This document shows, in pieces, positions 1-7,212 of a stretch of DNA of 17,494 nucleotides. Numbering within the stretch: the stretch's first letter is position 1; each line of letters opens with the position of its first letter. The notes under the pieces were generated by a model. That model was given only the letters and a program-made list of their open reading frames with translations, did no database searches and was not told the DNA's origin. The DNA comes from Collinsella sp. GTDB taxonomy: Bacteria; Actinomycetota; Coriobacteriia; Coriobacteriales; Coriobacteriaceae. The position numbers were made by a program, and so were the translations under genes. The DNA lies in assembly GCA_018376905.1 (NCBI GenBank), contig JAHAAK010000041.1, forward strand, positions 1 to 17,494, in the 5' to 3' direction.

Positions 1-52
1 GAGCGCTTGACTGGCAGTCAAGAGGTCAGGGGTTCGATCCCCCTCGTCTCCA
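1..52 (+). tRNA. tRNA-Ala (GGC anticodon), 5' end cut off by the window
   Basis: Only the 3' two thirds are present. The anticodon stem is CTTGA (6-10) with TCAAG (18-22), around the loop CTGGCAG (11-17), so the anticodon is GGC at 13-15 and reads GCC alanine codons. The variable loop is 23-27. The T stem AGGGG/CCCCT (28-32 and 40-44) encloses TTCGATC. The 3' acceptor strand CGTCTCC (45-51) has T at position 70, as expected for the G3:U70 alanine identity pair, and the discriminator base is A52. The sequence closely resembles E. coli tRNA-Ala(GGC) from memory. CCA does not appear to be encoded, because the next bases are CCC. The D arm and 5' acceptor strand lie outside the window. Confidence 0.93.
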
Positions 53-68
53 CCCGAGCATTGAATGA

Positions 69-96
69 GGCTCCAACGCAAGTTGGGGCCTTTTTT
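69..96 (+). terminator. Intrinsic terminator after tRNA-Ala
   Basis: A 9-bp stem, GGCTCCAAC (69-77) with GTTGGGGCC (82-90) and one T-G wobble, closes a GCAA loop and is followed directly by six T residues (91-96). It ends the tRNA transcript 17 bases after the tRNA. The ABC-F gene starts only 31 bases after the T tract, so that gene depends on read-through or on a promoter I cannot make out in that gap. Confidence 0.88.
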
Positions 97-127
97 CATA
101 TAGGCACACAAGGTCAAAGGCGGCACC

Positions 128-2161
128 ATGATCCTCCTGGTCGACAAGATCGAAAAAAGCTTCGGCGCGCGCGTCCTCTTTAGCGGCGCATCCTTCCAGA
201 TCAACCCCGGCGAGCGCTTCGCGCTCGTGGGCCCCAACGGCGCCGGCAAAACCACCATGCTCAAGATTATCATGGGCATCGACAGCCCAGACGCCGGCCA
301 GGTCCAGTACGCCAAGGACTGCCAGGTAGGCTATCTAGAGCAGGAAACTAACCTGGAGCAAAAGGACACCACCATCCTTGCCGAGGTCATGGCCGCCGCC
401 AAGGAAATCCGCCGCATGGGCGAGCGCGCCAACGAGCTACAGGCCCAGATCACCGAGCTCTCCGAGCAGGGCAAGGACGTCGACGCCCTTCTCAACGAGT
501 ACGGCCAGGTCCAGGACCGCTTTGAGCATCTGGGCGGCTACGAACTCGAGAGTAACGCCCGCAAGATCCTGTCCGGCCTGGGCTTTAAGGTCACCGACTT
601 TGAGCGCCCGTGCTCCGAGTTCTCCGGCGGCTGGCAGATGCGTATCGCGCTGGCAAAGCTCTTCCTGCGCCATCCCGACCTGCTGCTGCTGGACGAGCCC
701 ACCAACCACCTGGACCTCGAGAGCGTCCAGTGGCTGCGCGGCTTTATCGCCAACTACGACGGCGCCGTCCTCATCGTCAGCCACGACCGCGCCTTCATGG
801 ACGCCTGCGTCGACCACGTGGCAGCGCTCGAGAACCGCCGCGTGACCACCTACACCGGCAACTACAGCAGCTACCTTAAGCAGCGCGAGGACAACCTGGA
901 GCAAATGCGCGCCAAGCGCGCTGCCCAGGAGCGCGACATCGCCCACATGCAGGTCTTCGTCGACAAGTTCCGCTACAAGCCCACCAAGGCCGCACAGGCG
1001 CAGGAGCGCATCCGCAAGATCGAGCAGATCAAAAAGGAGCTCGTCATCCTGCCCGAGGGCCACAAGCACATCGACTTTAAGTTCCCCGATCCGCCACGCT
1101 CCGGCGATATGGTCGTTGGCCTGGAGGGCGTCTCCAAGTCCTACGGCGACAAGCACATCTACAGCGACATCGACCTCAAACTCTACCGCGGTGAGCACGT
1201 GGCGCTCGTCGGCCCCAACGGCGCCGGCAAGTCCACTCTCATGAAGATCATCGCCGGTCTGGAGCCGCCCACTACCGGCACCCGCGACCTGGGCACCAAC
1301 GTGGGCGTGGCCTATTACGCCCAGCACGCGCTCGAGGGCATGACCGAGTCCAACACCGTCCTGCAAGAGATCGACACTGTCACGCCCAAGTGGACCGTGC
1401 CGCAGCAGCGCAGCCTGCTGGGTGCCTTCCTGTTTAGCGATAACGACGCAATCGAAAAGCAGGTCCGCGTCCTTTCCGGCGGTGAAAAGGCGCGCCTGGC
1501 CCTGGCCAAGATGCTCGTGGCCCCCGAGGCACTCCTGTGCCTGGACGAGCCTACCAACCACCTTGACATCGACTCGGTGGACATGCTCGAGAACGCCCTG
1601 CAAAACTTCCCCGGCACCATCGTGCTGATCAGCCACGACGAGCACCTGGTGCGCGCCGTGGCCAACCGCGTGATCGACATCCGCGACGGCAAGGTGACGG
1701 TCTACGACGGCGACTACGACTACTACCTCTATAAGCGCGAGGACCTGGCAGCCCGCGCCGCCGCCGAGGCAGCAGGGGAGAACGCGCCGGCCGCGACCAA
1801 GATAACCAAAGCCAGCGCCGCCCAGACCAGTAGCCCCGCCGCCGCCCCCAAGCCCGCCGAGGGCAAAAAGACCAAGGAGCAGAAGCGCGCCGAGGCCCAG
1901 GCCCGCGCCGCGCTCAACAAAAAGCTCAAGGGCGTGCGCAACCAGCTCAAGAAGATCGAGGCCGAGCTCGACAAAAAGCGCGCCCGCTATGACGAGCTTA
2001 TGGAATTGATGGCAAGCGAAGAGCTTTATGCCGATCAGGATAAGTTCAACGCCGCGCTGGGGGAATATAACGGGCTTAAGCAAGAGCTGCCCAAGCTCGA
2101 GGACGAATGGCTCGAGCTTTCCACTCAGATCGAAGAGGAGACCGCGCGTGAACTCTCGTAA
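128..2161 (+). CDS. ABC-F family ATP-binding protein (translation factor type)
   Basis: This is a 677-residue soluble protein with two ABC ATPase domains and no membrane segment, the hallmark of ABC-F proteins that act on the ribosome. Domain 1 has Walker A GPNGAGKT (35-42), signature FSGGW (165-169) and Walker B ending LLLLDE with EPTNHLD after it (about 185-196). The inter-domain linker is charged and helical (about 245-310). Domain 2 has GPNGAGKS (362-369), LSGGE (449-453) and LCLDEPTNHLD (about 470-480). A low-complexity Ala/Lys/Pro stretch (541-590) leads to a C-terminal coiled coil (about 590-675), as in Uup/YdiF-like members. A modest AAGG site precedes the ATG. Family membership is secure; whether it is Uup-like, EttA-like or a resistance-type protector cannot be decided by eye. 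Its last 14 bases overlap the next gene. Confidence 0.95.
   Translation: MILLVDKIEKSFGARVLFSGASFQINPGERFALVGPNGAGKTTMLKIIMGIDSPDAGQVQYAKDCQVGYLEQETNLEQKDTTILAEVMAAAKEIRRMGERANELQAQITELSEQGKDVDALLNEYGQVQDRFEHLGGYELESNARKILSGLGFKVTDFERPCSEFSGGWQMRIALAKLFLRHPDLLLLDEPTNHLDLESVQWLRGFIANYDGAVLIVSHDRAFMDACVDHVAALENRRVTTYTGNYSSYLKQREDNLEQMRAKRAAQERDIAHMQVFVDKFRYKPTKAAQAQERIRKIEQIKKELVILPEGHKHIDFKFPDPPRSGDMVVGLEGVSKSYGDKHIYSDIDLKLYRGEHVALVGPNGAGKSTLMKIIAGLEPPTTGTRDLGTNVGVAYYAQHALEGMTESNTVLQEIDTVTPKWTVPQQRSLLGAFLFSDNDAIEKQVRVLSGGEKARLALAKMLVAPEALLCLDEPTNHLDIDSVDMLENALQNFPGTIVLISHDEHLVRAVANRVIDIRDGKVTVYDGDYDYYLYKREDLAARAAAEAAGENAPAATKITKASAAQTSSPAAAPKPAEGKKTKEQKRAEAQARAALNKKLKGVRNQLKKIEAELDKKRARYDELMELMASEELYADQDKFNAALGEYNGLKQELPKLEDEWLELSTQIEEETARELS
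2135..2140 (+). promoter_or_regulatory. Ribosome binding site that sets the GTG start of the 98-residue membrane protein
   Basis: GAGGAG lies inside the 3' end of the ABC-F gene and is 7 bases from GTG 2148. The in-frame ATG at 2178 has no comparable site at a good distance, so GTG is preferred. The position implies translational coupling to the ABC-F gene. Confidence 0.6.
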
Positions 2162-2444
2162 GGCCGCTGCCGTGGCGATGAGCATCATCGCTATTGCGTG
2201 CCGCATCTGCGGCATCTTTATGAGCGCGATGACCGTGCTGCTGTGCTTTAGCGGCCTCACCGCCAAGCTGCAGATCGTAGGCTTTGTCGTCGAGCTTTCT
2301 CGCACGCTGCCGAGTGCCATCGCCGGCTACGGCGTCATCACGTCGCCCTTTGGCGGCGTGTTCCGCCTGGATTACGCCATCGTGGCCGTCATCCTGTTTG
2401 TGGCCGACTACCTGCTCACGCGTGCCTCGCGCCGCGTCCGCTAG
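2148..2444 (+). CDS. Small two-helix membrane protein of unknown function
   Basis: I do not recognise this 98-residue protein. It starts with GTG, overlaps the ABC-F stop by 14 bases and has a well-placed GAGGAG. After a short basic N-terminus (VNSRK), residues about 9-37 form a long hydrophobic stretch containing two cysteines close together (RICGIF region). A loop with LPSAIAGYGVITSPFGG follows. A second hydrophobic segment (about 76-91) precedes a basic tail (TRASRRVR), which suggests both ends may be cytoplasmic. Codon use matches its neighbours. The stop codon merges with the ribosome binding site of the M50 peptidase gene, so the two are probably co-translated. The alternative start ATG 2178 would give 88 residues. 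Reality as a gene is likely; function is open. Confidence 0.7.
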   Translation: MNSRKAAAVAMSIIAIACRICGIFMSAMTVLLCFSGLTAKLQIVGFVVELSRTLPSAIAGYGVITSPFGGVFRLDYAIVAVILFVADYLLTRASRRVR

Positions 2445-2453
2445 GGGAGCGCC

Positions 2454-3137
2454 ATGTCCAGCAGCTACTTCATGAACCTGCTTGCCAGCGCCGTCGCCGT
2501 CATCGTGGGCATCGTCATCCACGAGAGCGCACACGCCGCCGCGGCCTGGGCACTCGGCGACAAGACGGCTCGTTCGCGCGGCCGCGTGTCGCTCAACCCG
2601 CTCAACCACATCGACCCGTTTGGCACCATCCTCCTGCCGCTGCTTATGCTCGCCGCTGGCGGCCCGGTGTTCGCCTTCGCCAAGCCCGTGCCCGTCTACC
2701 TCAATAACCTCAAGCACCCCAAGCGCGACGAGGTTCTGGTAAGCGTGGCCGGCCCCGCATCGAACATCGCGCTCGCGTGCCTGGCCGCGGCCCTCATGCA
2801 CCTAACCTATGGCAACCTTTACGCCAGCATGTCTTTTGCCGTGGCATCGCAGATTATGAACTTCGGTGCCACCTTTATCGTGGTCAACCTGTCGCTCGCG
2901 TTCTTTAACCTCATTCCAATCCCGCCGCTCGACGGCTCGTCGATCATCGTGCCGTTCCTCAAAGGCAAGGCACTCGCCAATTACTACCGCCTGCAGCAAT
3001 ACGCCATGCCGATCCTTATCATCGTGCTGTACCTGCTGCCCATGTGGACCGGCATCGATGTGATCGGTCGCTATTTCGACGTTACCGTGTATCCGCTGGC
3101 AGAGCAGCTGCTCACCTTCGCAATCGCCGGCATCTAG
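2454..3137 (+). CDS. Site-2 protease family (M50) membrane metallopeptidase
   Basis: This is a 227-residue polytopic membrane protein. The zinc-binding motif HESAH (23-27) fits HExxH and sits in the first hydrophobic helix. The second S2P signature appears as NLIPIPPLDG (152-161), with the Asp expected to be the third zinc ligand. At least four more hydrophobic segments follow, and there is no PDZ or CBS domain, so it belongs to the short S2P form seen in many Firmicutes and Actinobacteria. Members cut peptide bonds within the membrane; the substrate here is unknown and no anti-sigma factor gene is nearby. In many genomes this short form lies beside trpS or scpA, and here scpA follows. AGGGGAG (2443-2449) is the ribosome binding site and overlaps the preceding stop codon. 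Confidence 0.9.
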   Translation: MSSSYFMNLLASAVAVIVGIVIHESAHAAAAWALGDKTARSRGRVSLNPLNHIDPFGTILLPLLMLAAGGPVFAFAKPVPVYLNNLKHPKRDEVLVSVAGPASNIALACLAAALMHLTYGNLYASMSFAVASQIMNFGATFIVVNLSLAFFNLIPIPPLDGSSIIVPFLKGKALANYYRLQQYAMPILIIVLYLLPMWTGIDVIGRYFDVTVYPLAEQLLTFAIAGI

Positions 3138-3145
3138 GGTAAACT
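3117..3145 (+). promoter_or_regulatory. Weak candidate sigma-70-type promoter ahead of scpA
   Basis: TTCGCA (3117-3122) and TAAACT (3140-3145) are 17 bases apart, each matching 4 of 6 consensus bases. They lie at the end of the M50 gene, just before one of the two largest gaps within the gene run. This is the only promoter-like pair I can propose between the ABC-F gene and scpA, and it could be chance. Confidence 0.25.
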
Positions 3146-3152
3146 TACAGGT

Positions 3153-3171
3153 CGACCGTGCAAAACGGTCG
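3153..3171 (+). other. Hairpin in the gap before scpA, without a T tract
   Basis: CGACCGT (3153-3159) pairs perfectly with ACGGTCG (3165-3171) around GCAAA. No T run follows, so it is not a standard intrinsic terminator. It could be an RNA stability or processing element in the leader of scpA, or a weak attenuator. Confidence 0.4.
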
Positions 3172-3207
3172 CAACATGCACCCAAACCGCGCCGCGAAGG
3201 CGCCGTC

Positions 3208-3216
3208 AAAGGAGGT
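3208..3216 (+). promoter_or_regulatory. Strong ribosome binding site of scpA
   Basis: AAAGGAGGT is close to a perfect anti-Shine-Dalgarno match and lies 5 bases before ATG 3222. It fixes the start, which also gives the expected N-terminus of ScpA. Confidence 0.85.
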
Positions 3217-3221
3217 CGAAG

Positions 3222-4031
3222 ATGTCGTATCGCGTGTCGACGCAGGTCTACAGCGGACCGTTCGACCTGCTGCTGCAGCTGGTAACCCGTCAAAAAGTAG
3301 ATATCGGCGCCATCTCGATCAGCGAGGTGGCCGAGCAATACCTGGCCGAAGCCGAGCGCATCGAGGCGCTGGACCTGGACGTGGCGAGCGACTTTTTGCT
3401 GGTCGCGGCAACCCTTCTGGATATCAAGGCCGCTTCGCTGGTGCCACAGGAGGCCCCGCGCAAAGCCGACGACGATGACGAGCTCGACGATGACCTCGAG
3501 GAGCTCAGCGCGCTCGACGGCGACGCCCTGCGCGAGGTCCTGATTCAGCGCTTGATCGCCTACAAGCAGTTTAAGGGCGCGGCGGCAGCCCTTGGCGCGC
3601 GCATGCAGGCCGAAAGCCGAATGCACCCGCGCGTGGCCGGCCCCGACCCTGAGTTCTTGGGCCTGATGCCCGACTATCTGGCCGGCATCACCCTGCGCGG
3701 CCTGGCCGTCATCTGTGCCGACCTGGACGGCAAGCGCCAGACCTTCCTGCTGGAAGCCGAGCACGTGGCGCCGCATCGCGTGCCGCTCGACCTGACCGTG
3801 GCCTCGGTCGACCGCTTTACTATGGCGCATCAAACCTGCACCTTCCGCGAGCTGCTGGACGGCGACGCCACCACCGAGCAGCTCGTCGTCACCTTCCTGG
3901 CCATGCTGGAGCTCGCCAAGCGCGGCTCGCTCACGCTGAGCCAGGACGAGATCTTTGGAACCATCCGCATCAACCGCGTCGAGGGCGCCGAGGCCTATGT
4001 GCCCGGTGAGGGCCCCGAGCTCACTGAATAG
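3222..4031 (+). CDS. scpA: Segregation and condensation protein A (kleisin of SMC-ScpAB)
   Basis: ScpA is the kleisin subunit that bridges the SMC dimer and binds ScpB, compacting and separating sister chromosomes. The 269-residue product shows the family N-terminus with SGPFDLLLQL (11-20), then VDIGAISISEVAEQYL (26-41) and LDLDVASDFLLVAATLLDIKA (50-70), the SMC-neck binding helices. An acidic linker rich in Asp and Glu (81-95) follows. The C-terminal winged helix (about 220-252), including AKRGSLTLSQDEIFG, binds the SMC head. Length is normal. The stop codon overlaps the AGGAG ribosome binding site of scpB, so both subunits are probably made together. SMC itself is not in this window. Confidence 0.95.
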   Translation: MSYRVSTQVYSGPFDLLLQLVTRQKVDIGAISISEVAEQYLAEAERIEALDLDVASDFLLVAATLLDIKAASLVPQEAPRKADDDDELDDDLEELSALDGDALREVLIQRLIAYKQFKGAAAALGARMQAESRMHPRVAGPDPEFLGLMPDYLAGITLRGLAVICADLDGKRQTFLLEAEHVAPHRVPLDLTVASVDRFTMAHQTCTFRELLDGDATTEQLVVTFLAMLELAKRGSLTLSQDEIFGTIRINRVEGAEAYVPGEGPELTE

Positions 4032-4042
4032 GAGCGGCAACC

Positions 4043-4771
4043 ATGTCAACCCTTTCCACGCTGGAGGTAAACAGCCTCAAAGGCGCCTTGGAGGCGCTCC
4101 TGCTGGTGTCGAGCGATCCGGTGAGCGCCCCCGCGCTGGCCGGTGCGCTGGATATCGCCCCCGGCGAATGCGCATCGCTGCTCGCCGAGCTCAAAGTTGA
4201 GTACGAGGAGGCCAACCGCGGCTTTCAGCTGCGCGAGGTCGCCGGCGGCTGGCGCCTGTTTACGCATCCTGCCTACCACGACGTGGTCGAGGCCTATGTG
4301 CTGAGCTGGGACACGCAAAAGCTGTCGCAGGCGGCGCTCGAGACCCTGGCCGTCATCGCCTACCACCAGCCCGTCACGCGCGAGGTCGTCAAGGGCATCC
4401 GCGGCGTCAACTCCGACGGCGTCATCGCGTCGCTCGTGGATAAGGGCCTGGTGCGCGAACTCGGCCGCGACCCCGAGCGCGGTCAGGCCATCATCTACGG
4501 CACGACCAACGCCTTCTTGGAAAAGTTCGGCCTGCGCTCCACTCGCGACCTGCCCGATCTGGAGCAGTTTGCCCCCGACGAGCAATCGCGCCAGTTTATC
4601 CGAGAGCGTCTGAGCGGCCGCAGCATTCAGTCGACGCTCGAGGAGCAGGCCGAGGACCTGGACGAAGAGCGTGAGCTGCTCGATTCCGTTATTGATGATG
4701 TCGAGGCAGTCGGCAGCGAGGAATCGCTAGCCACCGACGACACTGCGGAGGATACGCATGACGTGGACTAA
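4043..4771 (+). CDS. scpB: Segregation and condensation protein B
   Basis: ScpB dimers bind the ScpA linker in the SMC condensin complex. The 242-residue product has two winged-helix domains (about 9-85 and 92-165). The diagnostic motif is LSQAALETLAVIAYHQPVTR (94-113), followed by IRGVNSDGVI and a GRDPERGQAIIYGTT segment ending in FLEKFGL (158-164). After about residue 190 there is a strongly acidic tail (DEERELLDSVIDDVEAVGSE) that goes beyond the core fold. AGGAG (4030-4034) lies 8 bases before the ATG. The last 14 bases overlap the first possible start of the pseudouridine synthase, which suggests coupled translation. Confidence 0.95.
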   Translation: MSTLSTLEVNSLKGALEALLLVSSDPVSAPALAGALDIAPGECASLLAELKVEYEEANRGFQLREVAGGWRLFTHPAYHDVVEAYVLSWDTQKLSQAALETLAVIAYHQPVTREVVKGIRGVNSDGVIASLVDKGLVRELGRDPERGQAIIYGTTNAFLEKFGLRSTRDLPDLEQFAPDEQSRQFIRERLSGRSIQSTLEEQAEDLDEERELLDSVIDDVEAVGSEESLATDDTAEDTHDVD

Positions 4772-5723
4772 CGAAGTAGGGGAGACGCATGCCATGGGCA
4801 ACGCAGTACCCGCAACCGACGCCCAGCCCGTCTACCCGCATACCATGCGCCTGCAGCGCTTTTTGGCGCGCGCGGGCGTGGCGAGCCGCCGCGGGTCGGA
4901 GGACCTGATGACCGCCGGCCGCGTGACCGTAAACGGCGAGGTCGCGACCGAGCTGGGCACCAAGGTCGATGTCGACTGTGACCACATCGAGGTCGACGGC
5001 ATGCCCGTTAAGCTCGACCAGGGCGCCGTGTACCTGATGCTCTACAAGCCGACCGGCTACCTCACCACCATGAGCGACCCGCAGGAGCGTCCCTGTGTGG
5101 CGGACCTGGTTCCCCGCGACCGATTTCCGGGCCTGTTCCCGGTGGGCCGTCTGGACCGCGACACCACGGGCCTTTTGCTCTTTACCACCGACGGCGACCT
5201 GTCGCAGGACCTGCTGCACCCCAGCAAGCATGTCTACAAGACCTACCAGGCACTCGTTGACGGCGAACTGTCCGACCTCGACCTCACGCCGCTGCGTCGT
5301 GGCATCGAGCTCGATGACGGTCTGTGCCAGCCGGCAATCTGCCGCGTCATTAACGCACGCGAGGCCGAGGCCGTGGCTCCGCAGGGTGTCAAGCCCGGCA
5401 CCACCGCCGTGGAGGTCATCATCCGCGAGGGTCGTAAGAACCAGGTCAAGCGCATGCTGGGCAAGATTCACCATCCCGTGATCCGCCTGCATCGCTGTAA
5501 CTTTGCCGGCCTGGAGCTCAAGGACGTGGCAAAGGGCTCGTGGCGAGAGCTCACCGACCGCGAGGTGCAGATCCTCAAGGCCGGCGGCATCCCGCCTAAG
5601 CAGGCCAGCTCCAAGCGCGACAGCGGCAAGCCCCAGGGCACGCCCGCGGCACGCACGCGTCACCACGGCAGCCACGGCTCCGCGCCCAAGCGCAACACCT
5701 ACCGCGAGCGCTACACCGGCTAG
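4758..5723 (+). CDS. rluB: RsuA/RluB-type rRNA pseudouridine synthase
   Basis: The enzyme converts specific uridines in ribosomal RNA to pseudouridine. The 321-residue product has an S4 RNA-binding domain (about 30-75, starting MRLQRFLARAGVASRR), then the catalytic domain with KPTGYLTT (97-104) and GRLDRDTTGLLLFT (130-143), in which Asp133 is the expected catalytic residue. KNQVKRMLGKIHHPV is the conserved later motif. A basic, low-complexity tail rich in Lys, Arg, His and Ser (about 275-321) may bind RNA. Starts are ambiguous: ATG 4758 has GGAGG 6 bases upstream, while in-frame ATG 4794 has AGGGGAG at 4778-4784 and gives a length closer to the family. The rluB label follows the position between scpB and cmk; the exact target uridine is not known. 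Confidence 0.9.
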   Translation: MTWTNEVGETHAMGNAVPATDAQPVYPHTMRLQRFLARAGVASRRGSEDLMTAGRVTVNGEVATELGTKVDVDCDHIEVDGMPVKLDQGAVYLMLYKPTGYLTTMSDPQERPCVADLVPRDRFPGLFPVGRLDRDTTGLLLFTTDGDLSQDLLHPSKHVYKTYQALVDGELSDLDLTPLRRGIELDDGLCQPAICRVINAREAEAVAPQGVKPGTTAVEVIIREGRKNQVKRMLGKIHHPVIRLHRCNFAGLELKDVAKGSWRELTDREVQILKAGGIPPKQASSKRDSGKPQGTPAARTRHHGSHGSAPKRNTYRERYTG

Positions 5724-5791
5724 GCAGACCGCCAACCTAAACAGCTCCCGCGTCCCATACCAGCACGTTAATCACCGAAAGGAAGCATTGC

Positions 5792-6478
5792 ATGATCGTC
5801 GCCATCGACGGCCCCGCCGGTTCCGGCAAGTCCACTATCGCCAAGGAGATCGCCCGCCAGTTGGGCTTTAACAAGCTCGACACGGGCGCTATGTATCGCG
5901 CCGTCACCTTCGCCGCGCTCGACCGTGGCTTCGACCTGGACGACGAGGCGGCCATCGACGCCCTCGCCGAGCAAATCGAAATCCGCTTTACCAACAGCAC
6001 TGGCGAAGACACTCGCCTGACCATTGACGGCAAGGACGCCTCGGCTGCCATTCGCACCCCACAGGTCGACGCCAAAGTCTCCAAAGTCTCGGCCTACCCG
6101 GGCGTCCGCGCCGCCATGCTCATCCATCAGCGCCGCGCCGCTGAGGACCGCGATATCGTGGCCGAGGGTCGCGACATCGGAACCGTCGTATTCCCCAACG
6201 CGCAAGTCAAGGTCTTCCTGACCGCCGACCCGCGCGAGCGCGCCCGTCGCCGCGTGCTACAGCGCCACCAGAACGATGCGGAGCCGCTCACCAGCGAGCA
6301 GCTCGAAGCCGAGGTCGACGAGACCCTCGACGCCCTCAAGCAGCGCGACAAGCTTGACAGCAGCCGCGAGGTCGCCCCGCTCGTGCCCGCTGAGGACGCC
6401 GTGCATGTCGACTCCACCGCCCACACCATCGACGAGGTCGTCCACATTATCGAGGACCTCATCAACCAAAGGAGGTAG
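5792..6478 (+). CDS. cmk: Cytidylate kinase
   Basis: Cmk phosphorylates CMP and dCMP with ATP, recycling CMP from RNA turnover and lipid synthesis. The 228-residue protein has the P-loop GPAGSGKST (7-15), the nucleotide-binding motif KLDTGAMYRAVTF (28-40), and EGRDIGTVVFP (125-135) typical of the bacterial cmk family. The lid region contains RERARRRVLQR (148-158). Length matches the usual 220-230 residues. GAAAGGAAG (5777-5785) precedes the ATG. The 68-base gap before it (5724-5791) holds no hairpin or clear promoter. The stop codon overlaps the very strong ribosome binding site of plsC. Confidence 0.96.
   Translation: MIVAIDGPAGSGKSTIAKEIARQLGFNKLDTGAMYRAVTFAALDRGFDLDDEAAIDALAEQIEIRFTNSTGEDTRLTIDGKDASAAIRTPQVDAKVSKVSAYPGVRAAMLIHQRRAAEDRDIVAEGRDIGTVVFPNAQVKVFLTADPRERARRRVLQRHQNDAEPLTSEQLEAEVDETLDALKQRDKLDSSREVAPLVPAEDAVHVDSTAHTIDEVVHIIEDLINQRR
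6468..6476 (+). promoter_or_regulatory. Strong ribosome binding site of plsC, overlapping the cmk stop
   Basis: AAAGGAGGT ends at the first base of the cmk stop codon and lies 5 bases before ATG 6482. The arrangement lets a ribosome ending cmk restart on plsC. Confidence 0.85.
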
Positions 6479-6481
6479 CCC

Positions 6482-7210
6482 ATGCGCCTGTTTAAGCAGA
6501 CGCCCGAGGATTACTACAACGCCCCTTATGCCGAGTTCCCCGCGCTCATCCGCGGCACCGTCTTCGTGGTCATGGCAATCCTTTGGGCCTTCTCTAAGCT
6601 CATGTGGCGCTGGAAGGTCGAGGACGCCGATCTGCTGTTTGAGCGCCAGGAAGGCCGCGGCAGCGTGGTCATCTGCAACCACACCTCGATGGCCGAGCTC
6701 CTGGCTGTAGAGACGGCGCTGTTCTTTGGCGGCCGCCGCATTCGCCCCATTTTTAAGTCCGAGTTTGCCAAGAGCAAGATCGTACGCTGGGCCTTTAGCC
6801 GCGTGGGCGGCATTCCCGTCGAGCGCGGCACCGCCGACATGAAGTGTCTGCGTGCCGCCCAGCATGCGCTGCAGCGCGGCGAGGACGTCCTGATCTTCCC
6901 CGAGGGCACGCGCATCCGCTCGCGCGAGATCAAGCCCGAGGTCCACGGCGGCTTTGCGCTCATCGCCCAGATGGGCAAGGCACCCGTGAACCCGCTCGCC
7001 ATCTGCGGCTGGTCCGACATCACGCCTGCGGGCAAAAAGATCATGCGTCCCAAGAAGTGCTGGATCCGCGCCGGCAAGGCCGTCTCGCTTTCCGACGCAC
7101 CGGCCGGGCTTAAGCGCACGGAGCGCCTGGCCTGGTTTGAGTCCGAGGCCATGAATCGCGTCTACGCCATGCGAGACGAACTATGCGCCGAGCATCCGGG
7201 CAGGTTCTAA
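6482..7210 (+). CDS. plsC: 1-acyl-sn-glycerol-3-phosphate acyltransferase (PlsC family)
   Basis: PlsC adds the second acyl chain to lysophosphatidic acid, giving phosphatidic acid at the membrane. The 242-residue product has one N-terminal hydrophobic segment (about 23-41), then the acyltransferase motifs: block I NHTSMAE (66-72), block II around KSEFAK (92-97), block III GGIPVERG (109-116) and block IV FPEGTR (139-144). Block I is odd: the usual catalytic pair is HxxxxD, but here the acidic residue is Glu72. PlsY and GpsA, which make its substrate, are encoded a few genes downstream. It sits between cmk and ispH, an order also known in Clostridia. The family call is firm. With Glu in block I, activity as an acyltransferase is likely but not certain. 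Confidence 0.9.
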   Translation: MRLFKQTPEDYYNAPYAEFPALIRGTVFVVMAILWAFSKLMWRWKVEDADLLFERQEGRGSVVICNHTSMAELLAVETALFFGGRRIRPIFKSEFAKSKIVRWAFSRVGGIPVERGTADMKCLRAAQHALQRGEDVLIFPEGTRIRSREIKPEVHGGFALIAQMGKAPVNPLAICGWSDITPAGKKIMRPKKCWIRAGKAVSLSDAPAGLKRTERLAWFESEAMNRVYAMRDELCAEHPGRF

Positions 7211-7212
7211 CC

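Noticed and set aside
128..2161. ABC-F protein as an antibiotic resistance determinant
   Set aside because: The inter-domain linker cannot be classified by eye, there is no drug-type leader peptide or attenuator upstream, and the setting is housekeeping.
437..2320. Long minus-strand open frame of 627 codons opposite the ABC-F gene
   Set aside because: It mirrors the third-position G/C bias of the real gene. The product is a repetitive Leu/Val/Gly/Ala-rich sequence with no domain, while the plus strand encodes a complete ABC-F protein.
3158..3478. Plus-strand open frame of 106 codons starting before scpA
   Set aside because: It runs through the scpA leader and gene in another frame, has no ribosome binding site, and gives an Arg/Gly/Ala-rich product without motifs.
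5724..5791. Possible promoter or terminator in the 68-base gap before cmk
   Set aside because: No hairpin with a T run and no pair of -35 and -10 boxes of acceptable quality and spacing is visible.
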